A stretch of DNA of 54,761 bases from JAGORM01 sp964406795 (GTDB lineage: Bacteria; Patescibacteriota; Microgenomatia; Levybacterales; GWA1-39-11), in assembly GCA_964406795.1 (NCBI GenBank), contig CAYOTA010000010.1, positions 1 to 54,761 of the forward strand. Reading direction: 5' to 3'. Made by a program: the position numbers and the translations under genes. How positions within the stretch are numbered: position 1 is the first letter of the stretch; each line of letters begins with the position of its first letter. The notes beneath the pieces are model-generated. The model worked only from the letters and a program-made list of their open reading frames with translations, did not search any database and was not told the DNA's origin. Positions 9,701-18,032 of this stretch are shown piece by piece.

Positions 9701-10160
9701 AAGTGCTGAAGTGCTTTTTTGTGCTAAGAGTGATGAAGATCCTTATAAAGTGTTTAAAAATATTACCATTATAAATTCATTTGTTCCAGAGATATATACG
9801 CATACTATTTTATCTTCAGACACAAATGTTGTCCCCAAGATTACTAGTAAAAAAATAAATCCAACGTTTTACGAAATACAAGTTAAAAATGCTAATGAAG
9901 CATACCTTTTATCATTTTCTGAAAGATACTCACCTCTTTGGGAAGCATATATAAATGGCCAAAAAATAGATAACCATTTCCAAATTAATGGTTTTACAAA
10001 TGGATGGTATATTAATAAAACAGGTAACTATAAAATTGAAATTAGATTTAAGGCTCAAGAGCTAGTTATGGTTGGGACCATAATTACACTAGTGTCGTTA
10101 ACAACTTTAATTGCCATATCTATAGTAAGGTTAATTAAATTAAAACATGGGAAAAAATAA
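6780..10160 (+). CDS. giant GT-C-like membrane protein (DUF3367/AftD- or YfhO-like)
   Basis: A 1126-aa protein. Many hydrophobic helices fill roughly residues 10-430, a large polar region follows (about 430-1090), and one helix near 1095-1117 ends it with a basic tail. D37 in the first predicted outside loop (GIDSGY) is at the place where GT-C enzymes carry their catalytic acid. The short segment before the last helix (YSPLWEAYINGQ) resembles the end of the shorter paralogue at 15738. It likely transfers a sugar from a polyprenyl-phosphate donor on the outer face. The start codon overlaps the upstream stop by one base and its end overlaps the next small gene by 14 bases. The family assignment is by architecture and a few motifs. 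Confidence 0.7.
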   Translation: MRNLLRRTTFFEYLLLTLLSFTPLLWFKDRHIVIGIDSGYPVDYIGYFWQRTFTWLGSQNFGIDMSTEVGIVPYNGLPALIQAFGVSQYDVQKVVFVFWFFLILFSMYSLVRYLFPKKDQWLIRLIAVILYSFNLHIYSFWLQGEQPILASYVLLPIFCLFLLRFVRNESSGFYTAIYLNIVFALFSSGGIRGVPLVAPVLISLPIICLYYFLINFKTEGFAYFKKFVPLVLWGIVFFCLLNAYFLIPFISSFSVQFSNQVAIAGGISGAVDWAKFISTHTSFLNLFRLHGDNNWYDKPYLWAWSYFTNPFLIIGSFFFPVLAFMAPLLVRAKKDKVVIVLFVLLALVGLFLAEGARPPLGYIYTLMMEYIPGFAAFRSAYYKFIPLVYFSYAILVGYSVNQLLLKLPKQLFFVSGSAVIMLILLYHYPYFTKDNFDFNKPFSTMVEIPDYVQNFAKMQNKLPDIHRTLVVPPPSDTYNIKTFTWGYWGSYPLFPLLTNKNFVVNDVFVYNENENNFINNLYGNLKRREFGAFLAGAKTANIKYILVTHDIARNFHMSFTQDPRVFTSVLEDKENFRKIWTEGKWELYEINSIQPQKITVHGSAYVNKSGSSAIPAILQSDALPFIDQNVGNNLKSIPISGLLKVYPCISCVLTENNTKPSVVTSSITPTSFLYDLKLQTDNKLLASNNTDSQNNDAYLGLSLKRTSEIDNLNYVDVKDEDLWLKSSGALNSYWKKIQDYYEKNNLRLDYLTLEKISDYVRVQRITLKNVSTRIANTPSKKLYFSLSETVRILDELDRTIGKRLNEHNWSTTFIYNIDEGAQTFILNKSSIPLSNDTPLFPYEYERNNGGRQALFVDESGQFRLPEKLQGNLTLYFDPPNLFKGERKNVNYDGISQKCIVSQIKNYTGVDKYLITVNTLDSYKGRIYFKRTYDTFKTQDSYTRTRSSEYDLVVESNTGGTGVYKHLFKGEANDKSAEVLFCAKSDEDPYKVFKNITIINSFVPEIYTHTILSSDTNVVPKITSKKINPTFYEIQVKNANEAYLLSFSERYSPLWEAYINGQKIDNHFQINGFTNGWYINKTGNYKIEIRFKAQELVMVGTIITLVSLTTLIAISIVRLIKLKHGKK

Positions 10161-10470
10161 AATTAAATACAGATACTACTTATTATTGGCGCTCTTGATT
10201 ATTGTGTTAGGATTTATTATTTTTCCTAAAATTCCTTATTTAAACCTATTTATATACTATGCATTTGATTTTATTTTATTTTCTGTTTTGTGTTTGTTGT
10301 TGAAATTCAAAATGCGCCCAATGTATACCGTTTCCATAATTTTACTAACTTCGATGGGGCTATTAACTCTTATGGGTAAGACTAGTATGGCAGAACGAAT
10401 GGGAACGCCTACATTTTTGCTGCTTTTTTTAGCATGCTTACTTTCAATAAAAGAACTTATTAAAAAATGA
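10147..10470 (+). CDS. small membrane protein, unknown
   Basis: A 107-aa protein with about three hydrophobic helices (near residues 9-25, 31-52 and 56-76) plus a hydrophobic stretch near the C-terminus, and no recognised domain. It starts 14 bases inside the end of the giant GT-C gene and overlaps the next acyltransferase by four bases, so it is almost certainly co-translated. A similar small membrane gene follows the paralogous GT-C at 15738, which suggests it is a partner subunit. No function can be assigned from sequence. Confidence 0.7.
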   Translation: MGKNKIKYRYYLLLALLIIVLGFIIFPKIPYLNLFIYYAFDFILFSVLCLLLKFKMRPMYTVSIILLTSMGLLTLMGKTSMAERMGTPTFLLLFLACLLSIKELIKK

Positions 10471-11072
10471 AACAAATAATTGAAAAAATTAAAAGATCTG
10501 GGCTTGTTGAATTTATATATATTTGTTGCCAAATAATCTTCCAAAAAACCTTATCTTTACTTAGGATATTTGTCTTACGATTACGAGGGTATGATATTAA
10601 ATATTCTGTTTTTATTGGACAACAATCATCATTTTTTCAAGGGAAAAAAGGAGCAATAAGAATTGATGATAAGGCTTATATTGAAAATGGAGTGAGAATA
10701 AGAGCGGGGTTTAATGGGTCAATATCTATTGGGGAGCAGGTAAGAATTCACGATTACTGTTTTATATATGCCCATGATCACCTTGTTATTGGAGAAAATA
10801 CTATGATTTCACCTCAAGTATTTATTACTGACTTTAATCATAAATTTTCCTCCTCTAAATATAGTCGTAAGTTGAAGAGTCTTGGAGGGTATGAAAGTAA
10901 GCGAGTAACAATTGGAAACAATGTATGGATTGGAGCGCAATCAGTTATTTTACCCGGTGTGACAATAGGGGATGATGTGATTATTGGTGCTGGTTCAGTT
11001 GTAACCAAAAGTATTGCTCCTAAATCATTGGCTGTTGGTAATCCTGCAAGGGTTATTAAGAAAATAAAATGA
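10467..11072 (+). CDS. hexapeptide-repeat acyltransferase (CatB/Maa-like)
   Basis: Left-handed beta-helix acyltransferase, likely adding an acetyl group to a sugar. Hexapeptide repeats (I-G-x-x-x-x) run through residues 60-190, including IGENTMISPQV, IGNNVWIGAQSVILPGVTIG and IGAGSVVTKSI. The histidine of FNHKF fits the catalytic position and it ends with the family signature AVGNPARVIKK. Length 201 aa. It overlaps the genes on both sides by four bases. The acceptor is unknown. Confidence 0.85.
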   Translation: MKQIIEKIKRSGLVEFIYICCQIIFQKTLSLLRIFVLRLRGYDIKYSVFIGQQSSFFQGKKGAIRIDDKAYIENGVRIRAGFNGSISIGEQVRIHDYCFIYAHDHLVIGENTMISPQVFITDFNHKFSSSKYSRKLKSLGGYESKRVTIGNNVWIGAQSVILPGVTIGDDVIIGAGSVVTKSIAPKSLAVGNPARVIKKIK

Positions 11073-12808
11073 ATCATTTTAAAAAAAAATACAAAAATTT
11101 ACTGTTTTTTATTTTTTTATTGGTTATATGTATTTTTTATCAGTGGGGTTTTTGGAATACTTATTTTGCGCAAGATGAATGGAATGGATTTGGTGTAGCC
11201 ATATTTCACGCACACCAACCTTTGTGGCAGTGGTTCAATATGTCAACGAGTCTTCATTTTTTCCCATTTAATATTTTATCTTGGCTTGGTATGTATAAGG
11301 CGTTTGGGTATCAAGTTGAGTATTACGTCCTTGTAGCAATACTTCTTCAGACAATTGCATCCTATTTAGTGTTCGTTCTCACCTCCAAGCTTAGTAAGTC
11401 AAATTTAGTAGCTGTTTTAACAGCGCTTCTTTTTTTGACTAACTCTAGATCAAGAACTGCCTTTCTACATCTAGGTGTATACCTTAATACAATTCCTTTT
11501 TTTATTTTTATAATTCTTTTTTTTATATACCTTGCAAAAATAATTAAAAAGCCACAGCTTGGTTTAAAAGACGCAGTTGTTTTGTTAAAGTTATTTTTTT
11601 GTTCAGCTTTTTTTAGAGAGGAAGGTGTTATATTAATTCCGTTGCTTCCAGTTTTTCTTTTTATCTATAATAAAAAAGCATTTGCAAAAGAGAATATTAA
11701 ATTTTTTGTAGTCTTTTATACGTTTGCAATCAGTTTTTTAATTTATAGAGTATTTCTTCAATTGGCAAATCCGGGCGCAGACTCGATATCTTCCCGCACA
11801 TTTTTTCAAACGTATCTTTATAATGTAACTACTTTTCCTTATAAGCTATTTGTTCAAAATATTATAGATGGATACTACACGGTTCAATTGTTTGTAATCA
11901 ATTCTGTGTCATTTTTGTACCCCACAAAACTACCATTTGAAGCCGTAAATACAGCATTGTTGGATTTTGTGTTTTTAATAATTTTTAATATTTTTGCTGT
12001 TGCCTTTTTTATTATTACAAGAAATGTTAAGGATAAATTATTTTGGAAAAACATCATATTTTGCTGTATTCTTGTTGTTTTTAACGCAGGAATATTGGCA
12101 GCGATTGGTAGGTCAATGGTAAGAATTGAGGAAAGGTATTTGTATTTTTCAGGATTTGCAGTACTTTTTATTGTGTCATTATTACTAGTTCATATTTATA
12201 ATAATAAAAGCAGAAATTACTTTTTAAGTTTGGCAAAAAAAGCGGGTGTACTAGTAATAATTATATATTTTCTTGTGTCTTCTTACTCAAGGATTCAGGA
12301 AGATATACGAGTTGCACAAGCTCAAGGACAAGTTAGAAAACAAATTGTTTCAGATATTAATAGACTCCATCCAACAATACCTAAAGACACAATAGTTTAT
12401 GTAAAATGCAAAGAGCAATGTATTCGTAATTCTGAATTTGGATTATCAAATGAAATTGTATTACCATTTTCGTCTGGACCGGGATGGATTATCTTACTTC
12501 AGTATGCCAAAGATAATGAAGAAGTATATGAGCCATTTTTCAAAAGATACAATGGCGAAGGGGTAGTGTGGAGTTGGCAAACAGGAGAGTTTAAGAAAAG
12601 TCCGGTAAAAGAATTTTTATGGGACATGGGATCTCAAGGATATAGGAAGATAAACGGATACGGTTTTGGTTACTTTACGGATATAGACTTGTTAAGAAAG
12701 ACATTACGAGAAAATAGTCTTAAAAAAGACATTGTTATTGGGTTGGAATATGATGAGAAAGCATTTATAATAAGAGAAGTTTCAGCAAAAGTACAAAAAG
12801 AACTATAA
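11069..12808 (+). CDS. GT-C family membrane glycosyltransferase (TMTC/PMT-like)
   Basis: A 579-aa protein with about a dozen hydrophobic helices and a polar C-terminal domain of about 150 residues. D36 and E37 (FAQDEW) in the first outer loop match the catalytic acidic site of GT-C enzymes. The order of motifs (a loop around H-F-F-P-F-N, then a YxV..LLQ helix) resembles the genes at 25460 and the C-terminal half of 21464. It would use a polyprenyl-phosphate sugar on the outer face of the membrane. It overlaps the acyltransferase by four bases and is followed after one base by a methyltransferase. Substrate unknown. Confidence 0.7.
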   Translation: MNHFKKKYKNLLFFIFLLVICIFYQWGFWNTYFAQDEWNGFGVAIFHAHQPLWQWFNMSTSLHFFPFNILSWLGMYKAFGYQVEYYVLVAILLQTIASYLVFVLTSKLSKSNLVAVLTALLFLTNSRSRTAFLHLGVYLNTIPFFIFIILFFIYLAKIIKKPQLGLKDAVVLLKLFFCSAFFREEGVILIPLLPVFLFIYNKKAFAKENIKFFVVFYTFAISFLIYRVFLQLANPGADSISSRTFFQTYLYNVTTFPYKLFVQNIIDGYYTVQLFVINSVSFLYPTKLPFEAVNTALLDFVFLIIFNIFAVAFFIITRNVKDKLFWKNIIFCCILVVFNAGILAAIGRSMVRIEERYLYFSGFAVLFIVSLLLVHIYNNKSRNYFLSLAKKAGVLVIIIYFLVSSYSRIQEDIRVAQAQGQVRKQIVSDINRLHPTIPKDTIVYVKCKEQCIRNSEFGLSNEIVLPFSSGPGWIILLQYAKDNEEVYEPFFKRYNGEGVVWSWQTGEFKKSPVKEFLWDMGSQGYRKINGYGFGYFTDIDLLRKTLRENSLKKDIVIGLEYDEKAFIIREVSAKVQKEL

Positions 12809-12809
12809 C

Positions 12810-13403
12810 ATGAATTTATTCGCAAAGCTTAAGGTAAAAAACGCTACGTGGAAAGAAAAAGAAATCAGCTTGTTACTTAAAAAAAATGAGAAGATTTTAG
12901 ACTATGGTTGCGGTGATTTAATGTTCGCCCGAAAACTACGTGATACTAATAAAACGTTAAAAATAACCGGAGTAGATGTTGTAAGTGCTCCAAGTATTAA
13001 AGGAATTACGTTTGTTAAGTACGACGGAAAAAAACTTCCATTTAAGAACAATACCTTTGATACTGTTGTGTCTGTTTATGTTTTTCATCACTGTAAAGAT
13101 GCAGAAAAAGCTTTTGAAGAATGTGTAAGGGTTGCAAAAAATCGAGTTATATTTATTGAAGCTATTGCAAAAAATAGATTTGAAATTTTACCCATGAAAT
13201 TTATGGATTGGCTTTTTAATGTATGGAAGCCTGAACCAATTCCTCTTACATTTCAATTTAGAACGTTAGAAGAATGGAAGAAAACTTTCAAAAAATTAAA
13301 ATTGAAGGTTAAGCTGGAAAAAGAAATTAAAAACCCAATTGCAATAATACCCGTAAGTGATGCTTATTTGTTTGAGGTGGTAAAAAAGAAAGGGAATGCA
13401 TAA
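12810..13403 (+). CDS. class I SAM-dependent methyltransferase
   Basis: A 197-aa Methyltransf_11-type protein. DYGCGD at residues 31-36 is the SAM-binding loop, VDVV the acidic strand end, and VSVYVFHHC the strand-4 segment. It begins one base after the GT-C gene and ends eight bases into an alternative start of the next gene. Probably glycan methylation; no substrate can be inferred. Confidence 0.8.
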   Translation: MNLFAKLKVKNATWKEKEISLLLKKNEKILDYGCGDLMFARKLRDTNKTLKITGVDVVSAPSIKGITFVKYDGKKLPFKNNTFDTVVSVYVFHHCKDAEKAFEECVRVAKNRVIFIEAIAKNRFEILPMKFMDWLFNVWKPEPIPLTFQFRTLEEWKKTFKKLKLKVKLEKEIKNPIAIIPVSDAYLFEVVKKKGNA

Positions 13404-13404
13404 T

Positions 13405-13908
13405 ATGAAGAAAAAAAAGAAAGCATATATTGGCGGAACTTTTGATTTAATGCATCATGGGCATGTTGAATTGTTTAAAAAGGCAAAAGAGCTTGCGGAT
13501 ATTGTAATAGTTTCACTAAATACTGATGAATTTAACCAAGAGTATAAGGGGAGGCGACCGATTATGTCGCTTGAAGAGCGTATGAAGGTAATTTCTTCTT
13601 GTAAGTACGTTGATATTGTGGATGTTAATGAAGGAGGTCAGGATTCAAAACCCGCCATTTTAAGGCACAAACCAGACATTATTTTGCATGGGCAAGATTG
13701 GGTGGAGGGAAAGACATTTTTAAAGCAATTATCAGTTACTCAAGCGTTTCTTAAAAAGAATAATATTGAAATAATATATGTTCCAATAGTAGCCGGCATA
13801 TCGACTACTGAGCTAAGAAAAAGAACACAGCAAAGAAAAGAAAGCGAAAAAGTACAGAGATTTAAACCTGGAAGCGATTTGACACCTGCCACTCAAAAAC
13901 GTAAATAA
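13405..13908 (+). CDS. TagD-like cytidylyltransferase / cytidylyltransferase-family enzyme
   Basis: Nucleotidyltransferase of the glycerol-3-phosphate cytidylyltransferase / RfaE-C type that couples CTP (or ATP) to a polyol or sugar phosphate. The N-terminal GGTFDLMHHGH contains the HxGH active-site motif, and the C-terminal GISTTELRKR carries the ISTTE signature. A start at 13396 is possible, but the AGGGA at 13391-13395 would then touch the start codon; at 13405 it is nine bases upstream, so I chose 13405. The last base is shared with the next GT2 start. It may activate a glycerol, ribitol or erythritol phosphate for the glycan. Confidence 0.82.
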   Translation: MKKKKKAYIGGTFDLMHHGHVELFKKAKELADIVIVSLNTDEFNQEYKGRRPIMSLEERMKVISSCKYVDIVDVNEGGQDSKPAILRHKPDIILHGQDWVEGKTFLKQLSVTQAFLKKNNIEIIYVPIVAGISTTELRKRTQQRKESEKVQRFKPGSDLTPATQKRK

Positions 13909-14960
13909 TGAAGCGTTTACCTCCAGTTAGTGTAGTTATTATAACAACAGACCAATTCTCTTTCGCTGGAGAATGTATCCGCAGTGTGTTGTTATCCAAC
14001 TACGAAAACGTAAAAATCTATCTCATTGACAATAAATCAAATAAAAAAAAGTATGATGAATTTTTTAAACTTCACAAAAAATATTCTAAAATAAAGTTTG
14101 TGAGACTTAAAAAGCGTATTGGATTTGGGGGATGTTGTAATGTTGCAATCAAGAAAATAAAGCGGGGTTATATCGTTTTGCTAAATGACGATACAATCGT
14201 CACAAAAAATTGGCTCAAACCAATGATTTTTTTCATGGAGGAGAACCCTAACGTAGGTGCTGTGCAGCCTAAAATAAAAGACATGAGAAGGAAGCAGTAT
14301 TTTGAATATGCTGGCGCGGCTGGTGGATATATGGATGTATATGGATATCCATTTTGCCGTGGTAGAGTTTTTTACACAACAGAAAAAGATAAGGGGCAAT
14401 ATAATAATCAGGTTGATGTAGCGTGGACATCAGGAAATTGCCTAGTAACCAGGGTAGACGTTATAAAAAAAGTTGGGCTGTTTGATGAGATATTTTATAT
14501 TTACCAAGATGAAGCTGATCTTTGTTGGAGAATGCATTTTCATGGTTATAAAATGGTGTATATTCCAAAGTCTGTTGTGTACCATTATGGATCGGGCACA
14601 TTTGGAAGAGTTACGCCATGGAAAATTTTCCTCCACCACAGGAATACTATTATCTTACTGCTAAAAAATTACACCCGTTATGAGTTGATTCGATATCTAC
14701 CCTTTCGTATGTTTTTGGATTTTGTTGCCTTTTGGTATTACCTATTGGATAATAGATTGCCGTTGCACTCACTTGCAATTCTTAAATCATACGCGCATTT
14801 ACTATATCTACTGCCAAATATAGTAGAAAGGAGAAAAAATGCGGCTTTTAAAATGGACAACGCAAATAAAGCTCCTTATTTATTGTATAGAAAGAGTGTA
14901 ATAGTTGACTATTTTATAAAGAAAAAAACAAAATATAGTCAGCTTAAAATGAAACTATGA
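13908..14960 (+). CDS. family 2 glycosyltransferase (rhamnosyltransferase-like)
   Basis: GT2 protein of 350 aa. VSVVIITTDQF begins the GT-A domain, LNDDT is the metal-binding motif, and VGLFDEIFYIYQDEADLCWR is the acceptor/catalytic region shared with WbbL-type enzymes. A hydrophobic C-terminal stretch (near residues 265-300) may attach it to the membrane. It overlaps both neighbours, by one base upstream and by an ATGA downstream. Closely similar in layout to the gapped GT2 at 5754. Confidence 0.87.
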   Translation: MKRLPPVSVVIITTDQFSFAGECIRSVLLSNYENVKIYLIDNKSNKKKYDEFFKLHKKYSKIKFVRLKKRIGFGGCCNVAIKKIKRGYIVLLNDDTIVTKNWLKPMIFFMEENPNVGAVQPKIKDMRRKQYFEYAGAAGGYMDVYGYPFCRGRVFYTTEKDKGQYNNQVDVAWTSGNCLVTRVDVIKKVGLFDEIFYIYQDEADLCWRMHFHGYKMVYIPKSVVYHYGSGTFGRVTPWKIFLHHRNTIILLLKNYTRYELIRYLPFRMFLDFVAFWYYLLDNRLPLHSLAILKSYAHLLYLLPNIVERRKNAAFKMDNANKAPYLLYRKSVIVDYFIKKKTKYSQLKMKL

Positions 14961-15718
14961 AAAATAGAAAAGATGCTATCAAAAGTTACACCGGAGATGA
15001 TCATTATACGAAAATTTATAATGATAATTTTTATAATGAGCTTAGAATACAAGACGCGAAAAAATTAGTTTCTGAGATTTCTAAGATGCGTATATTTAAA
15101 AAGAAAGACGCAGTGTTGGATATAGGGTGTGGCACCGGAGAACTAGGAGCATTACTTTCACAAAAATATGAAGTAACAGTGTATGGGCTTGATATTAATA
15201 AAACAGCAGTTTTAAAAGCAAATAAAAACGGGGTTAAAGCAAAAATTGGAAATGTAGAAGAAAAATGGCCGTTTTCAAATAATTCAGTTGATAGCGTTTT
15301 ATGTGTGCAAATGATAGAGCATTTAGTTAATCCTGACTTTTTCTTAACTGAGACAAAACGAGTATTGAAAAAAAACGGAGTTGTTATCATTACTACCCCC
15401 AATTTAGCAGCATGGTTTAATAGAATACTGTTGTTGCTTGGTTTTCAGCCGTTTTTTACAGAGGTGTCAACTATTGATAAAACTTTAGGGTTGTCATTTA
15501 CGAGAAATTTAACCCCAAATAGAATGCCCATGGGTCATTTAAGATGTTTTACCTTAAAAGCATTGAGGGAAATATTAGAACTTCATAGTTTTGAAATCGT
15601 AAAAATTCAAGGATCATCAGTTAATTATTTACCAAAATATATGAAACTTTTTGACAAACCAATTAGCAGTATTTCAAGTTTTGCATCTGATCTTGTTATT
15701 ATTGCAAGAAAGAAGTAA
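14957..15718 (+). CDS. class I SAM-dependent methyltransferase
   Basis: A 253-aa Methyltransf_11-type enzyme. DIGCGTG is the SAM loop, GLDINK the acidic strand, and VQMIEHL the strand-4 motif. The LLGFQPF segment and overall spacing match the methyltransferase at 4103, so the two appear to be paralogues. ATGA overlap with the preceding GT2 gene. Likely modifies the same class of glycan. Confidence 0.82.
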   Translation: MKNRKDAIKSYTGDDHYTKIYNDNFYNELRIQDAKKLVSEISKMRIFKKKDAVLDIGCGTGELGALLSQKYEVTVYGLDINKTAVLKANKNGVKAKIGNVEEKWPFSNNSVDSVLCVQMIEHLVNPDFFLTETKRVLKKNGVVIITTPNLAAWFNRILLLLGFQPFFTEVSTIDKTLGLSFTRNLTPNRMPMGHLRCFTLKALREILELHSFEIVKIQGSSVNYLPKYMKLFDKPISSISSFASDLVIIARKK

Positions 15719-15737
15719 AAGTTAAATACTAAATGTA

Positions 15738-17741
15738 ATGCAAAAATTTAAGCAATATTTTATTCCATTGTTGGTATTAGCAATTTTATTAATTGTATTT
15801 AATAAATGGTTTTTACCTCTTTCATTATCAACTGGCGATTGGTTGTATAGGCATCCACAAGCAATTCAAGAGTATTTTGAGTATCCGTATGCATGGGACA
15901 CATCGTTTCAAAATGGATTAGGTGGAAACACGATCTTTCTTCTGGCTCTCAATACTTATTTTTATGCAGTTACCTCTTTTCTTTTTAATATTTTGCATAT
16001 TCCATGGATTTTCATTGAAAGAATCGTGTGGTATTTTCCGTTTATCTTTGTGTCAACTGTAGGTGCATTTTTGCTTTTTAAAAAAATTATAGTTGATAAT
16101 TTTTCCGTTGCCAGTATTGCATCCATTATTTTTTCAACAAATACATATGCACTGATGATCACTGGTGGAGGACAATTAGGGGTAGGGATGGGGTACGCAA
16201 TGGTGCCTACTGTGCTGTGGTCTTTTATAAACATTTTGTCAGGGGTCAGCAATAAAAATAAAATAACATGGTCATTAATTTCGGGGTTAGTATTTTCAAT
16301 ACAGGTTATTTTTGATTTAAGGATAGCATATGTTAGCGCAATTTTAATTTGTGTCTATTATGTATACCAACTTTTATTTGCTCGTTCGTTTCTTTACATA
16401 AAAAATACATTTTTATATTTTTGTGTTATACCGTTACTTGTTGTAGTTTTAATTCATTCATTTTGGTTAGTTCCATTTGTGCTAGTAGGCCAAAACCCAC
16501 TTCAAAATCTAGGGGAAGCGTTCTCAAACGAAGGAATAGTTAAGTTCTTAAGTTTTGCTTCATTTGAAAATACATTGTCTCTCTTGCATCCCCATTGGCC
16601 GGAAAATATTTTTGGAAAAGCATATTTCATGCGTCCTGAATTTTTAATTATTCCGTTTTTGGCATTTTTATCATTACTTTTTTTGAAAGATGAAAAAAAA
16701 GAAAAGACAATTATTATATTTGCTTGTATTGGATTGCTTGGCGCTTTTTTAGCAAAAGGAGCAGCTGAACCGTTTGGTAATGTGTACATTTGGTTATTTA
16801 ATACGTTTCCAGGGTTTATGATGTTTCGGGATGCGACTAAATGGTATGCATTAATAGCTGTATCCTACAGTATTTTAATTCCTTACGTGCTGTATGTGTT
16901 AGGGCGAAAAGTAAAAAAAGAAAATGTTTTTTTTATTTTATTTTTGGTATTTTGGATTTTTACCATTCGCCAAAGCGTTACGGGAGAATTAAGGGGAACT
17001 TTTGCTCCTCGGGTAGAACCAAACGAATACATTGAATTATCAGCATTCTTAGGTAGTCAGAAAGAATTTTTCCGAACTTTATGGTTTCCGTCACTTCATC
17101 AATTTCATTATTCTACGCCTAATCATCCTGCTATTTCGGGTGGAGATTTTTTGTCTACTTATTCTAATTCGGCATTTCTTAAAAAATTAAAACAGAGAGA
17201 TACAATTGCGTTATTAGATGATGCATCTGTTAAATACGTAATTGTGCCATCAGATACAGAAGGAAAAATTTTTATAGATGATAGAAAATATAATAATAAA
17301 AAATATGACGAATTAGTTTCTGGACTACACAAGGATAGCAATCTTACTTTTGTTAAAAAAATCGGCAATGTTGTTATCTTTGAAAATGACGGCTTTAAGG
17401 ATCATTTCTGGGTTGAGGGAGGCGGGAAAATATCTTATGAATTTGTATCGCCTGTGGAATACAAGGTAAAAATGATACGTGCAACTGGGAGTGGGAATCT
17501 AATATTTTCTGAAAACTATGATCCCAACTGGGTAGCAAGTGCAAATGGAATAATTGTTTCTTCACAAAAATATAATAATTTAAATAGTTTTGACTTGCCT
17601 GATGGCTCAAATAATGTGAATATATACTACAAACCTCAAGATCTAATAAATAAGTTATTTCCCATAAGCGTTGGCTTTTTTACTTTGATAATTGGAATAT
17701 TAATTTTTACAATGATAAAGCAAAGAAGGAAACATAAATGA
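15738..17741 (+). CDS. GT-C-like membrane protein, compact paralogue of the protein at 6780
   Basis: A 667-aa polytopic protein (helices through about residue 420), then a polar domain of about 200 residues and a last helix near 635-657 followed by a basic tail. D34 in STGDW sits in the first outer loop. The segment FPGFMMFRDATKW matches IPGFAAFRSAYYK of the protein at 6780, and YDPNWVASANG matches YSPLWEAYING before the final helix, so the two are paralogues, with about 460 extra residues in the larger one. It is followed, with a 4-base overlap, by a small membrane protein. Likely an outer-face sugar transferase; substrate unknown. Confidence 0.7.
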   Translation: MQKFKQYFIPLLVLAILLIVFNKWFLPLSLSTGDWLYRHPQAIQEYFEYPYAWDTSFQNGLGGNTIFLLALNTYFYAVTSFLFNILHIPWIFIERIVWYFPFIFVSTVGAFLLFKKIIVDNFSVASIASIIFSTNTYALMITGGGQLGVGMGYAMVPTVLWSFINILSGVSNKNKITWSLISGLVFSIQVIFDLRIAYVSAILICVYYVYQLLFARSFLYIKNTFLYFCVIPLLVVVLIHSFWLVPFVLVGQNPLQNLGEAFSNEGIVKFLSFASFENTLSLLHPHWPENIFGKAYFMRPEFLIIPFLAFLSLLFLKDEKKEKTIIIFACIGLLGAFLAKGAAEPFGNVYIWLFNTFPGFMMFRDATKWYALIAVSYSILIPYVLYVLGRKVKKENVFFILFLVFWIFTIRQSVTGELRGTFAPRVEPNEYIELSAFLGSQKEFFRTLWFPSLHQFHYSTPNHPAISGGDFLSTYSNSAFLKKLKQRDTIALLDDASVKYVIVPSDTEGKIFIDDRKYNNKKYDELVSGLHKDSNLTFVKKIGNVVIFENDGFKDHFWVEGGGKISYEFVSPVEYKVKMIRATGSGNLIFSENYDPNWVASANGIIVSSQKYNNLNSFDLPDGSNNVNIYYKPQDLINKLFPISVGFFTLIIGILIFTMIKQRRKHK

Positions 17742-17965
17742 AAATTCAAGACATCTTCTTCATAGTATTATTATTAATTTTAATCGCTTTGCACAGACCC
17801 AGATTATTTATTATTGTAGGCTTACTATGTCTTGTTGCTTCTATCCCTTTATTTTCCTTCTGGATATTTTTTACGGCTCAACGCTTAGTATATTATGCAG
17901 TTTGGTTTTTGATTATTGGCATAGCTTTCTACACTATTTTGTATATAAAAAAGAGTAAAAGTTAG
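17738..17965 (+). CDS. small membrane protein, unknown
   Basis: A 75-aa protein that is almost entirely hydrophobic, with two or three helices and a basic C-terminus (IKKSKS). It overlaps the end of the GT-C gene by four bases. Its placement repeats that of the 107-aa protein at 10147 after the larger GT-C gene. No known domain; a partner or stabilising subunit is inference. Confidence 0.65.
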   Translation: MKIQDIFFIVLLLILIALHRPRLFIIVGLLCLVASIPLFSFWIFFTAQRLVYYAVWFLIIGIAFYTILYIKKSKS

Positions 17966-17974
17966 TAATGTTTG

Positions 17975-17983
17975 TGTTACAAT
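17975..17983 (+). promoter_or_regulatory. extended -10 promoter element (TGTTACAAT)
   Basis: TG-n-TACAAT lies ten bases before a short ATG-initiated ORF at 17994 and 122 bases before the epimerase gene at 18106. This gap of 140 bases is one of the longer breaks in the + strand gene run, so a new transcript starting here is plausible. No clear -35 box. Confidence 0.45.
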
Positions 17984-17993
17984 AGAAATCAAT

Positions 17994-18032
17994 ATGGGTA
18001 AAGTTTTGACAACAGGTGCCGCCGGTTTTTAA
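17994..18032 (+). pseudogene. 12-codon ORF duplicating the start of the following epimerase gene
   Basis: The short ORF encodes MGKVLTTGAAGF then TAA. The real epimerase at 18106 begins with a near-identical reading, and 19 bases (18011-18029 and 18120-18138) are identical. It may be the remnant of a duplicated epimerase gene or a leader peptide. Directly followed by an imperfect hairpin. Confidence 0.5.
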
